Positions 46,129-56,232 of a DNA stretch of 64,000 bases are shown piece by piece (within the stretch, counting starts at the first letter, position 1; each line of letters starts with the position of its first letter). The position numbers and the translations under genes were made by a program. Source of the stretch: Asticcacaulis sp. AC460 (GTDB taxonomy: Bacteria; Pseudomonadota; Alphaproteobacteria; Caulobacterales; Caulobacteraceae). The stretch is taken from positions 124,001-188,000 of the forward strand of contig NZ_AWGD01000032.1 of assembly GCF_000495795.1 (NCBI RefSeq). The letters run 5' to 3'. The notes beneath the pieces were generated by a model. It was not told the origin of the DNA. It did not search any database and worked only from the letters and a program-made list of their open reading frames with translations.

Positions 46129-46876
46129 GGGCGCGTACCTTTGATTTGATGGAAGGATTCTCGGCTCAATTGGAGAACAAGTGGCAACTATCGCAGCCCA
46201 CTCATCAAACAACAATGCGGCAATTCAGCCATGCGCCATTTGCCATTTTTTGTAGTTGCCGAGCCAATTTGGAGGTTTGCGCCCCCTCCCCTCCAGTAAG
46301 GTCAAGCTATAACAAATTTCCCAGAGTGTTTATTATGCGTCTTTTGACAAGCCCCTGACTCTCCTATAGAATCTGGTGATCTTAAGCTCTGGGAGCAGCA
46401 AAGTGGCCAGCGATAACCGAACGTGCAGATTTGTAGCATAAGCGGACAAAGGGAGAACTTAATCTAAGCGACGACCTCGTCGTCAAGGGCCTTTCCCACG
46501 AGCGCTGAACTCCTGCCCTGCCCTGCCCTGGCTTGCGCGTCGGTCGAGCGAAGTTTGCTCGAAAGTTGATCGATTGCTGTCATTCACCTCCCCGCTGACT
46601 AGTGCTTAGCCGGGGCCTGGACTACGTCACAGGCTCCCCGACCGAATTGGTCAAGGAGGTTTTGCCGGATCAGCCGGCATCAAACTGCTACGGATAGGGG
46701 TTTTCTAACACCCCAGAACCGCGCGTACGGTTCCAAAAAGCAATGTAATTCAAACGGTAGATTGATCCATTGCCAATTTATGATCAAAGTAGAAAATCTG
46801 CTTTGGGTTGCGATTCAATACCACGCCGGCCGCGTCCGTTGACGCGATGTGGCATTGCTAAAATAAGGGCTCTGAC
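46129..46876. other. 748-bp non-coding region before the Avs-like gene
   Basis: No gene, tRNA or terminal repeat was recognised. It has an 8-bp inverted repeat GGCAACTA/TAGTTGCC (46183, 46253), a 7-bp pair CCCAGAG/CTCTGGG near 46321 and 46398, a CCCTG tandem repeat (near 46513-46530) and the hairpin series at 46611-46733. It probably holds the junction between the ars and defence islands. Confidence 0.5.
46611..46733 (+). other. Five consecutive hairpins, possible structured RNA
   Basis: Stems are: CGGGG-CCTG with CAGG-CT-CCCCG (46611-46640), GACC/GGTC (46640-46652), TGCCGG/CCGGCA (46663-46679), GGGGT/ACCCC (46697-46714) and GAACCG/CGGTTC (46716-46733). It lies 143 bp before the GTG of the Avs-like gene. 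It may be a leader RNA, an ncRNA or an intron remnant. Confidence 0.4.
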
Positions 46877-49800
46877 GTGCAAGAGGACGATACCGGCGGT
46901 GCGAACCCATCCTACCGCGGCTACGATTACCAGAAGTTGGTCACGGTCTGGATCGCCCTGGAACTAATGTGGGGCGATGGCGCGACGACACAGGAAATCA
47001 TTGTCGAACCTGCATCGCACGACGACGTAAAGGCACGCCTGGACGTACCGGCCGAGGACGCAGACGCGCACATCAACATCGGCAGCGTGGAGCTTCACGT
47101 CCAGATCAAATTCAAGGGGGCTGGCCATTGGAGCGCAAAGGAGTTTGCGGCCGTCGTCAACGACAAGGAAAAGGCCGGCTCGCGCGGTCCGGCAGTGCGG
47201 GAGCGTGCGAAATCACTTCTTTTGAAAAATCCCAACCGGCGCTATCTGTTTATAACAAACACGAGCGTCGATGCCGCCTTGGCCGCTGGCCGTGTAGCCA
47301 CGCCCGCCGGGCGCCCGTTGCCAACCTTCCTCCCCACCAGTCTCAATCTCAGAAATGACGCCGATAAATCGTCGCTTGCAGGCCGGTTCGCAATTATCGA
47401 ACTGCTTACGCCAACAGAGGTGCTAACCCGCATTGGCAAACTCCTTACGCACCAACTCCACTTGCCCTCCCACAAGATCGGCGAAGCTGTCGAGCGTCTC
47501 AAAAAATTGGTGGAGGACCGGTTTCTTGAAGTTCCCGACCCTCTGCGAAAGACAGACATTGCCAAGGTGGTCGAAGGCCTTGGTGGCCTGCCTCATCCTG
47601 ATGCGGACCTAGCTCACTATATTCAACCGAAATCTCGCGAAGATGTGGACCGCGCTTTAGCAAGCTACAATTCCGTGCTTTTGATTGGCCCGTCCGGCTA
47701 CGGAAAGTCGTTGACGGCGAAAAGCCTCGCATATGATCGCCGCATCGCCACGCCGCCATTCGAAGTTATCCGTGAGACAAGCGGCATTGCAGCGATCGAG
47801 GAAGCTCTCGCGAAAGCTGGAAGATTTTTCTTCTATCTCGACGATCCCTGGGGGCAAACCGGATTAAATCGTGAGGAAGCTGCGCGCTGGACAAGGCACC
47901 TGCCGGCTCTCCTCCGAAAAGCGTCGCCGGACAAGCAATTTGTCATCACCTCTAGAACGGAGGTGTTCCGTCTTGCCATGGATGGCAACCCTGCACCCAT
48001 TTGGACCGACATCTCTGTGACTATTGATGACGAGGCCTATGACGAGCGGACTAGACGGGAAATTCTTGAGGGAAAGCTTTTGGATGCAGCCAGCTGGCAA
48101 CGTGACCTTGCTCGCGAACACGAAGTGCGAGTTCTGGACACACTGCGCAGCCCCATGGAGCTGGATGGGTTCACCCGACAACTCAAACTCTTAGCTCGCC
48201 CTGAATTCGCCGACGTCAGTCAGCTAATCGATCGCGCGCAAACAGAAGGCCGTAAGCAAGTCGTTTCTGACCAGGTTCGTGGGTTTGGAGACCCAGGTTT
48301 GCGTGGTGCAGCAGTGCTATGGGCATTGATGCGCTTTTCCAGAGATGTGGCCCCTGGAAGACTCCGCTCGCTCCGTCGCGCAATCGAGCGCGTCGGCTTG
48401 CCGGACATCCACTTGGATGAGTTGGCCGCCTACATGGCACCAACTCAGTTCACAAGCCGCGAGGATGGGAGCTACAATGCGCATGGCAAGGTAATCGAAG
48501 CCCTTGAAGCCTTGCTGAATAATTCTCCCCGGATCGTCGAAAATACCTTCAACGCCGCAGCTCGCGCGATACTGAACTTGATCGGTTCGGGAGCAGAATG
48601 GCACGATGAGTTGTATCGCTTGGTGTCAGGAGCCAAGGCTTTGGAGCACAGTGGCGTTGAACTGGACGCCGACGTCCTCGACACGATAGACAAATTGCTT
48701 ATCCACGCACTTTTCATTCCCGATCTTACACCCGCGCAGTTTCGCAAGGCTTGGCAAGCCGCGAATTGGCACAACAGCGGGAGATCCGCGCTGGGCCGTT
48801 TAGTGCACTGGTTGGAACGTGGAGCACCAAAAAAAGATAAGAAAGGGGGATTCGCTGATCTCGGCTGGCGGCCACCGCCGGTCTCCGACTCTGACCGAAG
48901 CGACATCCTAGCGGCTGACCCCGACGGCAAATTGCTCAAAGGCTTCGTGGCCCATGTCCTGCCCGCTAGTTCTCAGGACTATGATGCCGAGCAATTTCTC
49001 CCGTGGTTAAAACCCTTCGGCGTCGACCTGATGGAAGCCTTTCTGGAGGCCGGCAACGAAGTTGCCAATACGCCGACCTTTATTATGAGCGCCGACACGA
49101 TTTCCCAAGGAGCACTGATATGGGAAAGCACCCCTTATCAACAGGTCTGGACGCAATTCGAAGAACTTGAAAGCGCCGTTGACATTGTGCTCACCGCCAA
49201 CCGGGAGAACCGTCGAAAAGCGTTGCAAGGGGAGCTTGATTTTGCGGTGCAGCTTCGCATCTTGGACGAAAACGATGAGGCTGGCCCTGCCCCAAGGCAC
49301 TTCGGCAAGGGTTATGTTCGGGGAAGACGGCAGCGAGAAGGTTTTGAGTGGGTCAAAACCCACGTTAGGCCTGACGAAATCATCCCCCTCTGGGCCGAGG
49401 TGATGAAGACAGATTCCAACACTATTCAACCGCCAGAACTGGAGGCATTTTTTGAGTGCGCGGGCAACGATGAGGATTTGCACGCAATAGGTATCCAGGT
49501 GATTGGTGATCGGCGTTTGGCTTTTGCCAAGGACCGAGTCATTGCTGCATTGACATCTGGCGGTCCTGGCGTCCAGGAAGCGGCCTTGAGAGCGTTGAAT
49601 TGGCTGGAGCGGGACGAAGATCAATCCGACGCCACTCTTTTTGAGCTATTTCCGACCCTCGACTTGATCAAGGCTGCAACCTTGGCCCCCTTAATCGCTG
49701 GTCAGCCAATTGGACCTACGAAGAGGGCGGCGTGCGCTAGGAAAATCGTTGAGGCAGCTTCGGCCGACGCGCGAGCAGCCGTTGCGCTTGCACTTGCGAA

Positions 49801-51091
49801 CTACCTTGAACTACCCAATGAGCAGACGCTTGAAGCCTTTCGTCTGCTGCCGCCATCGGTCGCCCAGAATTTGATCGCTAACGGCCCGCGACGGCTCGCG
49901 CGTCTAATGCTGATTGTTTCGGCGGCCGAAGGTCAAGATGTCCGAGAGACGGCCGGCAACTGGCTCGCTTCGGACAACGTCCAAGACTCGACAGCGGCGA
50001 TGAAGGCATTGTCATTCGTTCAAGGCCCTGAGGCCCGATCGATGATCGCCGGCGCGATGAAACATCCAGACTACGAGGTACGGCGCGAAGCCCTGGAATA
50101 TCTTGCTCCGCAAGCTGATAGCCCAGAGGTTGCGGAAATTTTGAACTTGGCAAATGACGTCAGCGCTCTTGTACGGGAAAAGTTGGCCGAGACGATAGGC
50201 CAACGGCATTGGCCGGAAGGCCTCCCCATTTTAATTTCCTTGCTTGGCGATACGCGAGACTATTCGCGGCATCCGGAACACCAAATCCGCAACGAGCCAA
50301 AGTTCGCCGTTGCGCAAGCCGCTGCGACCGCCCTGGGAAAATTTGACGCGCTGCCGCCCGAGATGGTCGATCATGTGATTCAATTTTTGAAGAGAAGGGC
50401 GAGTTCATCAGAAGATGTCGAGGTGCATACTCGCCTCACGCGCCTACTTGAAAATTTTGATCATGTCGAAGTTTGGCCGGTACTTAAGGGTCTATTGCAA
50501 GATGACCGGGTGGTCGGCGGCAAGGGCGAAAACCTGTATCCCGCCCGTTATGCAGCAGCTTGGACCATCATCAAAAGACTTCCCCTGCATCCAGCTGAAT
50601 TTGAGAATGCTCCCTGGCTAGAATTGGAGGTCGCCGCCGATCACATCGATCCTCAACTTGCAGGTCCCGCGCTTTGTGCGCTCGGTATCCTATTGGCAAA
50701 TGAAAGTAGTGGGTCCGCGCTCGCGGCCCTCCGCGGTTCAAACCGATCTGAAATCAGAACGGCGCTAGCGTTACTGATGTTCAACAAAAAAGCCGAAGCC
50801 AAAGCCTTTGCAGTTCGATACAGCCTGCTGCCCGCCGAACACCCGCTTTGGATAGACGAACCAGACCTTTCGGACACGCAAACGAAACTTGAGCGGTGGC
50901 CGATGGCGGAAGCAGGACGCAACTGGCTCCTCTTTTCTGGATCCGAAGACGACGTAGTCCCGCTTTTGCAATGGATTGCGAGAGGTCGAACCGGTCTTGA
51001 TATAGGTGACAAAGACTTTGATCCAGACGACGTAAAGAGGCAGGAGACGATACCGATAATAACAACGTCCGAAATGTTCGGGCTGGAATAG
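46877..51091 (+). CDS. Avs-like STAND NTPase with N-terminal nuclease and HEAT repeats
   Basis: This 1404-aa protein starts at GTG with AAGGG 7 nt upstream. Residues about 10-150 resemble a DUF4297/Cap4-type nuclease: GYDYQKLV, D49/D50, and E72-LHV-Q76-I-K78 (E-x3-QxK). A STAND/NACHT-like NTPase follows, with Walker A GPSGYGKS (271-278), Walker B FYLDDPWG (about 319-326) and FVITSRTE (355-362). After about residue 870 it has HEAT-like repeats, e.g. DYEVRREALEYLAP and LVREKLAETIG. This architecture is that of Avs-like anti-phage sensors, where phage-protein binding triggers nuclease oligomers. The role is inferred. Confidence 0.72.
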   Translation: MQEDDTGGANPSYRGYDYQKLVTVWIALELMWGDGATTQEIIVEPASHDDVKARLDVPAEDADAHINIGSVELHVQIKFKGAGHWSAKEFAAVVNDKEKAGSRGPAVRERAKSLLLKNPNRRYLFITNTSVDAALAAGRVATPAGRPLPTFLPTSLNLRNDADKSSLAGRFAIIELLTPTEVLTRIGKLLTHQLHLPSHKIGEAVERLKKLVEDRFLEVPDPLRKTDIAKVVEGLGGLPHPDADLAHYIQPKSREDVDRALASYNSVLLIGPSGYGKSLTAKSLAYDRRIATPPFEVIRETSGIAAIEEALAKAGRFFFYLDDPWGQTGLNREEAARWTRHLPALLRKASPDKQFVITSRTEVFRLAMDGNPAPIWTDISVTIDDEAYDERTRREILEGKLLDAASWQRDLAREHEVRVLDTLRSPMELDGFTRQLKLLARPEFADVSQLIDRAQTEGRKQVVSDQVRGFGDPGLRGAAVLWALMRFSRDVAPGRLRSLRRAIERVGLPDIHLDELAAYMAPTQFTSREDGSYNAHGKVIEALEALLNNSPRIVENTFNAAARAILNLIGSGAEWHDELYRLVSGAKALEHSGVELDADVLDTIDKLLIHALFIPDLTPAQFRKAWQAANWHNSGRSALGRLVHWLERGAPKKDKKGGFADLGWRPPPVSDSDRSDILAADPDGKLLKGFVAHVLPASSQDYDAEQFLPWLKPFGVDLMEAFLEAGNEVANTPTFIMSADTISQGALIWESTPYQQVWTQFEELESAVDIVLTANRENRRKALQGELDFAVQLRILDENDEAGPAPRHFGKGYVRGRRQREGFEWVKTHVRPDEIIPLWAEVMKTDSNTIQPPELEAFFECAGNDEDLHAIGIQVIGDRRLAFAKDRVIAALTSGGPGVQEAALRALNWLERDEDQSDATLFELFPTLDLIKAATLAPLIAGQPIGPTKRAACARKIVEAASADARAAVALALANYLELPNEQTLEAFRLLPPSVAQNLIANGPRRLARLMLIVSAAEGQDVRETAGNWLASDNVQDSTAAMKALSFVQGPEARSMIAGAMKHPDYEVRREALEYLAPQADSPEVAEILNLANDVSALVREKLAETIGQRHWPEGLPILISLLGDTRDYSRHPEHQIRNEPKFAVAQAAATALGKFDALPPEMVDHVIQFLKRRASSSEDVEVHTRLTRLLENFDHVEVWPVLKGLLQDDRVVGGKGENLYPARYAAAWTIIKRLPLHPAEFENAPWLELEVAADHIDPQLAGPALCALGILLANESSGSALAALRGSNRSEIRTALALLMFNKKAEAKAFAVRYSLLPAEHPLWIDEPDLSDTQTKLERWPMAEAGRNWLLFSGSEDDVVPLLQWIARGRTGLDIGDKDFDPDDVKRQETIPIITTSEMFGLE

Positions 51092-51477
51092 CGGGGTGTC
51101 AAGACGCGACTTCATGTTGTCGTGGGACGTCACCGAGCCTTTAGTCGACATTCTGAATCCGGGAGATCGGTCAAGAGAACAGCCACATTTTCAACGCTTT
51201 GCCATCACCGATTAGAGATAAAGGAGCGGAAAGGTGTTATTCCACTCCGACCTCAAGAATACCGGCCACCGGCTTCAGGAAAATGCGGTATCTAAAGGCG
51301 TTACAGAAGACCGCACTCGATCACCGGCCAATTTAGCTCAGATCCTTCTTACGCCAAGGGCGGCACACAGAAGACTTTAGGCGTGCCAAGGCCCCCTACG
51401 CGTCAGAAACCGACCGCCGAAAGAACGAGTCCGCCTCTCTAGCGTAACTTTTGCTCTGTCGCGAGTTCGACACGCCT
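51092..51477. other. 386-bp gap between convergent Avs-like and HNH genes
   Basis: No gene, RNA or perfect hairpin with T-run found. The genes on both sides end here. Confidence 0.35.
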
Positions 51478-52602
51478 TCAAAGCCATGAACTGGCCAGTT
51501 CTTTGTGTGTGACCCGGTGGCAATTGGCACATAGGCATTGCAGATCCTCCAGCCTCGTGACATGGCCAGCCTCCATGTCTTTTACTTGCACTGAGGCGTG
51601 GTGCACTTCGATACAAGCGTTGCCAACCGCCACGCCATATACTTTCGCGGGCTCTAGTAGGCAACGCTCGCAATACAGACGACCGTGTTCTGCCAGGAAT
51701 GCCGCTTTCTTTTTTTGAGCGAGACCACTCGCGCGCTCTCGTCGAATGTGCGTGACGACCTTTAAGTTGCCCTCGGCGGCTTCCTTGTCGCCCTCGTCGG
51801 GTGGCCGTGTGGCTAGCTCGTTGCTGAATTGTTCGTCATTGGCGCCGGCGTTACGTTTATGCACGATTCGAAAGCCAGCAGCCTGGATGAGATCGAAGCA
51901 AGGTTGGCCCCAACCGGCACTGAAATGCGACGGATGTATTTCGATGTTGAGGGCTTCCTCCAACGCCAGGGCAAAGACTTGTTTTGGCGCTAGGCGCGTG
52001 CCGTCGTCGAGGAGAACATCATAATCCTTGGACAAATCGAAGCGAGCCGGCAGCTCTCCCGATAGCAGGCGGAAGACAGCTTGCCCGATATTGGATGCAG
52101 TTACCCGCCGCTGATCACTGTTCGCCAAGCGGGAGTGTGATGCCGCAGCCTCGACAGTGTCAGTCCATGTCACCAAGCGCAGGAGGGATATTAGATCTTG
52201 CTGATTTTGTGCAAAGGTCTCGATTCGAAGGGCTTTCGTTGAGTTTCCGCCCTTAGCGTCGGGTGCTTGCCCCATGCCCCTAGCTCTATGTGCTGCGGTT
52301 GCGGCTGCTTCCTCGTTCGAAAGTCGGGCAAGCTCGCCTACCTCAAGAAGTACACGTTCATTTTCCGGCAGACGGCGACCAACGGTGCTGTCCAGAAGTA
52401 TTCGGTCTATTGCGGGATTGGCTGCGGCTTCCCCCCGCAGCCTGGAGATGATCTTGCGAAACGCCTTTTGGTAGTCGGGGTTTCGCGGCGGCCTACCACC
52501 TGCCGCGCCTCCACGGCTATGCAGAAGCACCGCAGTTCCCTCCAGCTCCACTTTTGCATCAAGGTGTCCAGCGCCGTCGTCGTCCAGAATGCCGTATAAC
52601 AT
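51478..52602 (-). CDS. HNH endonuclease
   Basis: The 374-aa protein has a C-terminal HNH domain with zinc-like cysteines: CERCLLEP, CIEVHHASVQVKDME, LEDLQCLCANCHRVTH. The HH in the first motif and the CANCH core are typical. The N-terminal 250 residues are not recognised; they may recognise modified DNA, as in McrA-type proteins, which is speculative. AAGGAT precedes the ATG. Confidence 0.82.
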   Translation of the reverse strand: MLYGILDDDGAGHLDAKVELEGTAVLLHSRGGAAGGRPPRNPDYQKAFRKIISRLRGEAAANPAIDRILLDSTVGRRLPENERVLLEVGELARLSNEEAAATAAHRARGMGQAPDAKGGNSTKALRIETFAQNQQDLISLLRLVTWTDTVEAAASHSRLANSDQRRVTASNIGQAVFRLLSGELPARFDLSKDYDVLLDDGTRLAPKQVFALALEEALNIEIHPSHFSAGWGQPCFDLIQAAGFRIVHKRNAGANDEQFSNELATRPPDEGDKEAAEGNLKVVTHIRRERASGLAQKKKAAFLAEHGRLYCERCLLEPAKVYGVAVGNACIEVHHASVQVKDMEAGHVTRLEDLQCLCANCHRVTHKELASSWL

Positions 52603-52883
52603 ATCCTTACCAACCCAAATGAACCTGAGGTAAACCGCTCGCCCCGGTGACGTCGCTGCTTTAGTACCTATTCCTGATCAGTTGAGCGATACAGGGTGTG
52701 CGCCTGCGCGAAGATGGAAATGAGAATGTCTTCTCGCACAGTGCTCTCTTCAGGCTGCTTCACAGAACTGATGACGATATCACCGAGCTGAGAGACAACA
52801 GGTTCACGCAGAAAACCGGCCAGGCCCGCTGTAATGAATGGCATAGATTTGTGGCAAGGGTGGGAAACGTGGCAAAAAATCAC
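52603..52883. other. 281-bp gap between HNH and PIN-like genes
   Basis: A possible 58-aa minus-strand frame (MPFITAGLAGFLREPVVSQL..., 52668-52844) lacks a ribosome site, so I did not call it. The gap may contain the HNH promoter. Confidence 0.3.
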
Positions 52884-54032
52884 TCATGAATCTCGATCGC
52901 CGGCCGCTGGGTCACTCGCTTGTTCGGGAGCCAAAGGCGTGGAGTGGTCGGTCGACAGCGTAGTTGACTCCAATTCGGCATTCAGTTCGCTTAGTCTGGC
53001 TCTGAGTGATGCGCGGTCAACGGTTGCCGCGATCGGCGTCATTGTTCCCGGTGCACCTGAAAGCAAACCAACGATTTGATCTCTTTCATCTTCGAGCTCC
53101 TCCAACCTTGCTCGCGCCTGGCTTGCCTCGGCGGCTTCGCTTTGTTTGCGCCTGGCGCGCTCGTCGTCCCGTAGACTTTTTTCAACTTGATTAACGCCGG
53201 CCTTGATTTCGGGAAAACGCTCTGCCGCGAAGTGTAGGAATTGCCCAAATTCATACATGTGAAAATCTTGGTCCGAACCGGCTTGAAACTCCTCGATCAA
53301 TTCGGGGCGAGGGCCTAATTTCCTTCCCTTGTGAATCCACCACCAATCTTCCTTAGCGTCGTCAGAAATGAAAATGATTGGCCGTTTCTCTTCCTTTGCC
53401 TTGGCAATCATGTCTTTCCAAATAATGAGATCGCCGTACTTATCGAACTCACCTGCGTCCTTCTTCGCGTCCTTGTATCCAGGCGGAACTTTTTTAGCGT
53501 AACGATCGTCCCCCTCTTTCTTGACGGCGACCAGTTGCTCTGGTTTCCATTTTTCACCAATCCGCCCTTCCAGTAGTTGGGTGAGACGTGCGACGTCGGC
53601 TGCAATTTCTTCAGTCGGATGCGAAGCACGCGAGGCCGCCATTCGCGCTCGAAAATCCGTTGCGAACATATCCAAAGCGGCCAATTCCTTGGCAACGTTA
53701 ATCGTCGGATGAGCGCGTAGTTGCCTCAGTCTCTCGCGGGCCTTTTCGATCGTTGCTTCCTGGTCTTTAATCAGGACATCGTAGGTATCTTGCGCTCCAA
53801 ATTCGACATCCAAGCGATTGCGATGAAATTCCAATCCAACTTGATAAGGAGCCCAGAGGGAATCCTTGAGCGCATCGAATAGCCTCAAGAGCTCCTCACG
53901 TACCTCCGCTGGATGCCTGAGGCAGTGCAGCAAGACGTTCGCATCGGGCACAAAAATCGCAGTGCCCCAAAGTGCCGAGGCCTCGGCTGCCGATTTTGGA
54001 TACCAGCCTGGATATTTGTCCCTCATGATCAT
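52884..54032 (-). CDS. PIN-like nuclease with C-terminal coiled coil
   Basis: The 382-aa protein fits the PIN_8/DUF4935 type: VPDANVLLHCLRH (first Asp), YGDLIIWKDMIAKA, IIFISDDAKEDWWW, then GPRPELIEEF. The C-terminal third is charged and helical (coiled coil, RRKQSEAAEASQARARLEELEDE). PIN_8 proteins are nucleases common in defence operons. The ATG at 54032 overlaps the TGA of the preceding gene (ATGA). It is the last gene of the MORC-type operon. Confidence 0.8.
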   Translation of the reverse strand: MIMRDKYPGWYPKSAAEASALWGTAIFVPDANVLLHCLRHPAEVREELLRLFDALKDSLWAPYQVGLEFHRNRLDVEFGAQDTYDVLIKDQEATIEKARERLRQLRAHPTINVAKELAALDMFATDFRARMAASRASHPTEEIAADVARLTQLLEGRIGEKWKPEQLVAVKKEGDDRYAKKVPPGYKDAKKDAGEFDKYGDLIIWKDMIAKAKEEKRPIIFISDDAKEDWWWIHKGRKLGPRPELIEEFQAGSDQDFHMYEFGQFLHFAAERFPEIKAGVNQVEKSLRDDERARRKQSEAAEASQARARLEELEDERDQIVGLLSGAPGTMTPIAATVDRASLRARLSELNAELESTTLSTDHSTPLAPEQASDPAAGDRDS

Positions 54033-54559
54033 TCCATCCAAGCAAGCTTTTCAATGCCGAGTCGTTGAGCGGCTTCTCTTACGAGGCCGCGCGATCGCTC
54101 TGCCTCAGTCTTCCCGCTCTCAAGGAGTACAACGCCAAACGACGAAAATGATTTATTCGCCCGACCGCGTTCGAAAACCGCCATCAAAACGGATTTCCAA
54201 TCCCGGCTCCGGCCCCACCCGATTACACGGCCGTCCTCAGTCCTCCTACCGTGCGGCTTAATATAAGTGTGAACCGCAGCGTCAATACTCGTAAGCCCGA
54301 GTAACCGCCAGACCTCGGCCTCGCTTAGGGATAAACGCGCCCGAACATATGGCTTTACAAGGGAATCTTTGATGTAGACGCGTACTTTTCGTGGATCCAT
54401 CACGTGGGCCAACTGCCCACCAATCGAGGCGTCTCGCGTCCAAAGCTCGTAGTAGCGCGCACGCTCGACATCCTGGAGGGACATCCAGCCGAGCTCGTCG
54501 CATTGTTGCCAGAGCGTATCCCTTAATGCGTCACGTAGGGCTGTTGAAATAGTAGTCAT
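54029..54559 (-). CDS. Uncharacterised protein in the MORC-type restriction operon
   Basis: This 176-aa protein is not recognised. It is soluble and mostly helical, with a basic surface stretch (KPHGRRTEDGRVIGWGRSRDW) and a GWGRSRDWKSVL motif. It overlaps the helicase gene by 4 bp and the PIN gene by 4 bp, so it belongs to the operon. It could be a DNA-binding or adaptor subunit, which is inference. Confidence 0.6.
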   Translation of the reverse strand: MTTISTALRDALRDTLWQQCDELGWMSLQDVERARYYELWTRDASIGGQLAHVMDPRKVRVYIKDSLVKPYVRARLSLSEAEVWRLLGLTSIDAAVHTYIKPHGRRTEDGRVIGWGRSRDWKSVLMAVFERGRANKSFSSFGVVLLESGKTEAERSRGLVREAAQRLGIEKLAWME

Positions 54560-56232
54560 TGAATTCCGCCCCGTGTATGAGGCGCAGGGAAATCAAAGGC
54601 GGGCAGTTCAAGTGTAGGATCGCCTTCGCGCGTGAATAGGTCCGCCTGGTCCTTCATCCAATCAAGCATGAAAGTGCCGGCACCCTCATCGCGAAACTGG
54701 ATTACGCCGGGCAAACGAAGTCGCTCGACGTCCCCTCTGACTGCCTTCTCAAGCTCGACCACCTCCGCAAGACGGCGTAGATCACTCACGAAATCGAGAA
54801 TGACAACTTTCTTTTTCCTCGGACTAATTCGCAGGCCTCGACCTAATTGCTGCACAAAAATCCGTCGGCTATGCGTGACGCGCATGAAGACGATCATATC
54901 AACGTCCGGCACGTCAACACCTTCATTGAAAAGGTCGCGGGTTGTGACGACATCCAACGAGCCCTTTCGAAAAGCGGCCATTGTACGATCTCGTTCTCGC
55001 GACGTCATGTCGCCGGTTATCGGCTCAGCACGAAAACCGAAAAGCCTAAGCATCGCAGCGAAGCTTTTGGCATGAGTCACGGAAGAGCAGAATATTATCG
55101 CGGAGCGCCGAGTTTCTTTGTCGAAGGTTTCCCGAATCGCTCGCGCCGCCTCCTCGTCGCGCGTTGGTAGCAGTAGCAGCTTGTTGAGCTGCGTGATTGA
55201 ATAGCTATTACGTGAGTGTGATCGCACAAACGACCAGTCGATATTATCCGCGAGCAACCGATAATCGGCCTCGCAAAGAAATCCCCGTCTGAGTCCTTCC
55301 GCGATACCTATTCGAATAACAGGCGGCCCCAACAACTGGTCAATATCATAGCCGTCGCCTCGCCACGGTGTCGCCGTGACGCCGCCGATCATCGCCTCCG
55401 CCATTTTATCCGTTACCCGGCGAAAAGTATCGGAGCCGACATGGTGGGCTTCGTCTATCAGCACGACCCCGAATTCGGGTAAATCGTCCAGCCGAGACAC
55501 AGCGCTTTGGACAGTCGCGAATGTTATTCCATTCCACTCACTTGGAAATTCGCCCCCGATCAAACGGTGCGTCGGGACCCATTTTGGAAGTTGGTCCCAA
55601 AAAGCTCTTTGCAGCTGATCAACCAACTCTCTGGTTCCAGCGAGCACCAACGCCCGCCCACTGCGGATTGCTTCATCTCGAAAAAGCTGGGCGATGCTCT
55701 CAGCGAGGACTACCGTCTTTCCAAGACCGGTCGCGAGTACAACTTGCCCGCGTCCGGTTTCACGCAAAGAGCCGACAAAGCGATCGACGGCGTCAAGCTG
55801 ATAGTCGCGGAGATCGCGTCTGCTGGTCGGATATTCCGGACTACGTCGCGCCATCTCTAGCAACGTAGCCGGCTCGAGAATGCCGATCTCTATACCCAGC
55901 GCGGCCCAGCGCCGAACCGCCGCATACATCGCCGGTCCTGCGCGGCGGCTTGTGGCGACGTAGAGCCGATCAGCTTGATAGTAACGTGCCGCTTCGCCGA
56001 CCTGATCTACGGCGTTTGACGAAGGATAGCCGTTCGTAGTGAATTTACACTGGATCACCCACAGTTCGGAGTTTTTTACGCCGAGAACATCCGCACCCGC
56101 ATCGCCTGATCCGCCAATTAGCCTAACATCCTCAAACCCGTTGCATACAAGCAGTCGCGCGACATCCCGCTCAAAGGCCTGCCATGGCCCCCTCAGCAGT
56201 CGTTGGGTATGGAGGAACGGTTCTGCTCTCAC
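54556..56232 (-). CDS. Mrr-type nuclease fused to SF2 DEAD/DEAH helicase
   Basis: This 558-aa protein starts at GTG 56232, overlapping the stop of the ATPase gene (GTGA). The first 140 residues are Mrr-like: FERDVARLLVCNGFEDV, GGSGDAGADVL and VIQCKFT (D44, D48, Q61, K63). Then come helicase motifs: I ATGLGKTVV, II DEAH, III TATPWRGDG, and VI QQLGRGLRI. It probably translocates on DNA and cuts it. Confidence 0.88.
   Translation of the reverse strand: MRAEPFLHTQRLLRGPWQAFERDVARLLVCNGFEDVRLIGGSGDAGADVLGVKNSELWVIQCKFTTNGYPSSNAVDQVGEAARYYQADRLYVATSRRAGPAMYAAVRRWAALGIEIGILEPATLLEMARRSPEYPTSRRDLRDYQLDAVDRFVGSLRETGRGQVVLATGLGKTVVLAESIAQLFRDEAIRSGRALVLAGTRELVDQLQRAFWDQLPKWVPTHRLIGGEFPSEWNGITFATVQSAVSRLDDLPEFGVVLIDEAHHVGSDTFRRVTDKMAEAMIGGVTATPWRGDGYDIDQLLGPPVIRIGIAEGLRRGFLCEADYRLLADNIDWSFVRSHSRNSYSITQLNKLLLLPTRDEEAARAIRETFDKETRRSAIIFCSSVTHAKSFAAMLRLFGFRAEPITGDMTSRERDRTMAAFRKGSLDVVTTRDLFNEGVDVPDVDMIVFMRVTHSRRIFVQQLGRGLRISPRKKKVVILDFVSDLRRLAEVVELEKAVRGDVERLRLPGVIQFRDEGAGTFMLDWMKDQADLFTREGDPTLELPAFDFPAPHTRGGIQ

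Noticed and set aside
46697-46737. Group II intron domain V-VI at the hairpin array
   Set aside because: The last hairpin ends CGGTTC like domain V, but has no AGC triad and no 34-nt shape, and no intron ORF was found.
52668-52844. 58-aa gene downstream of the PIN gene
   Set aside because: No ribosome site, no family, and poor start context.
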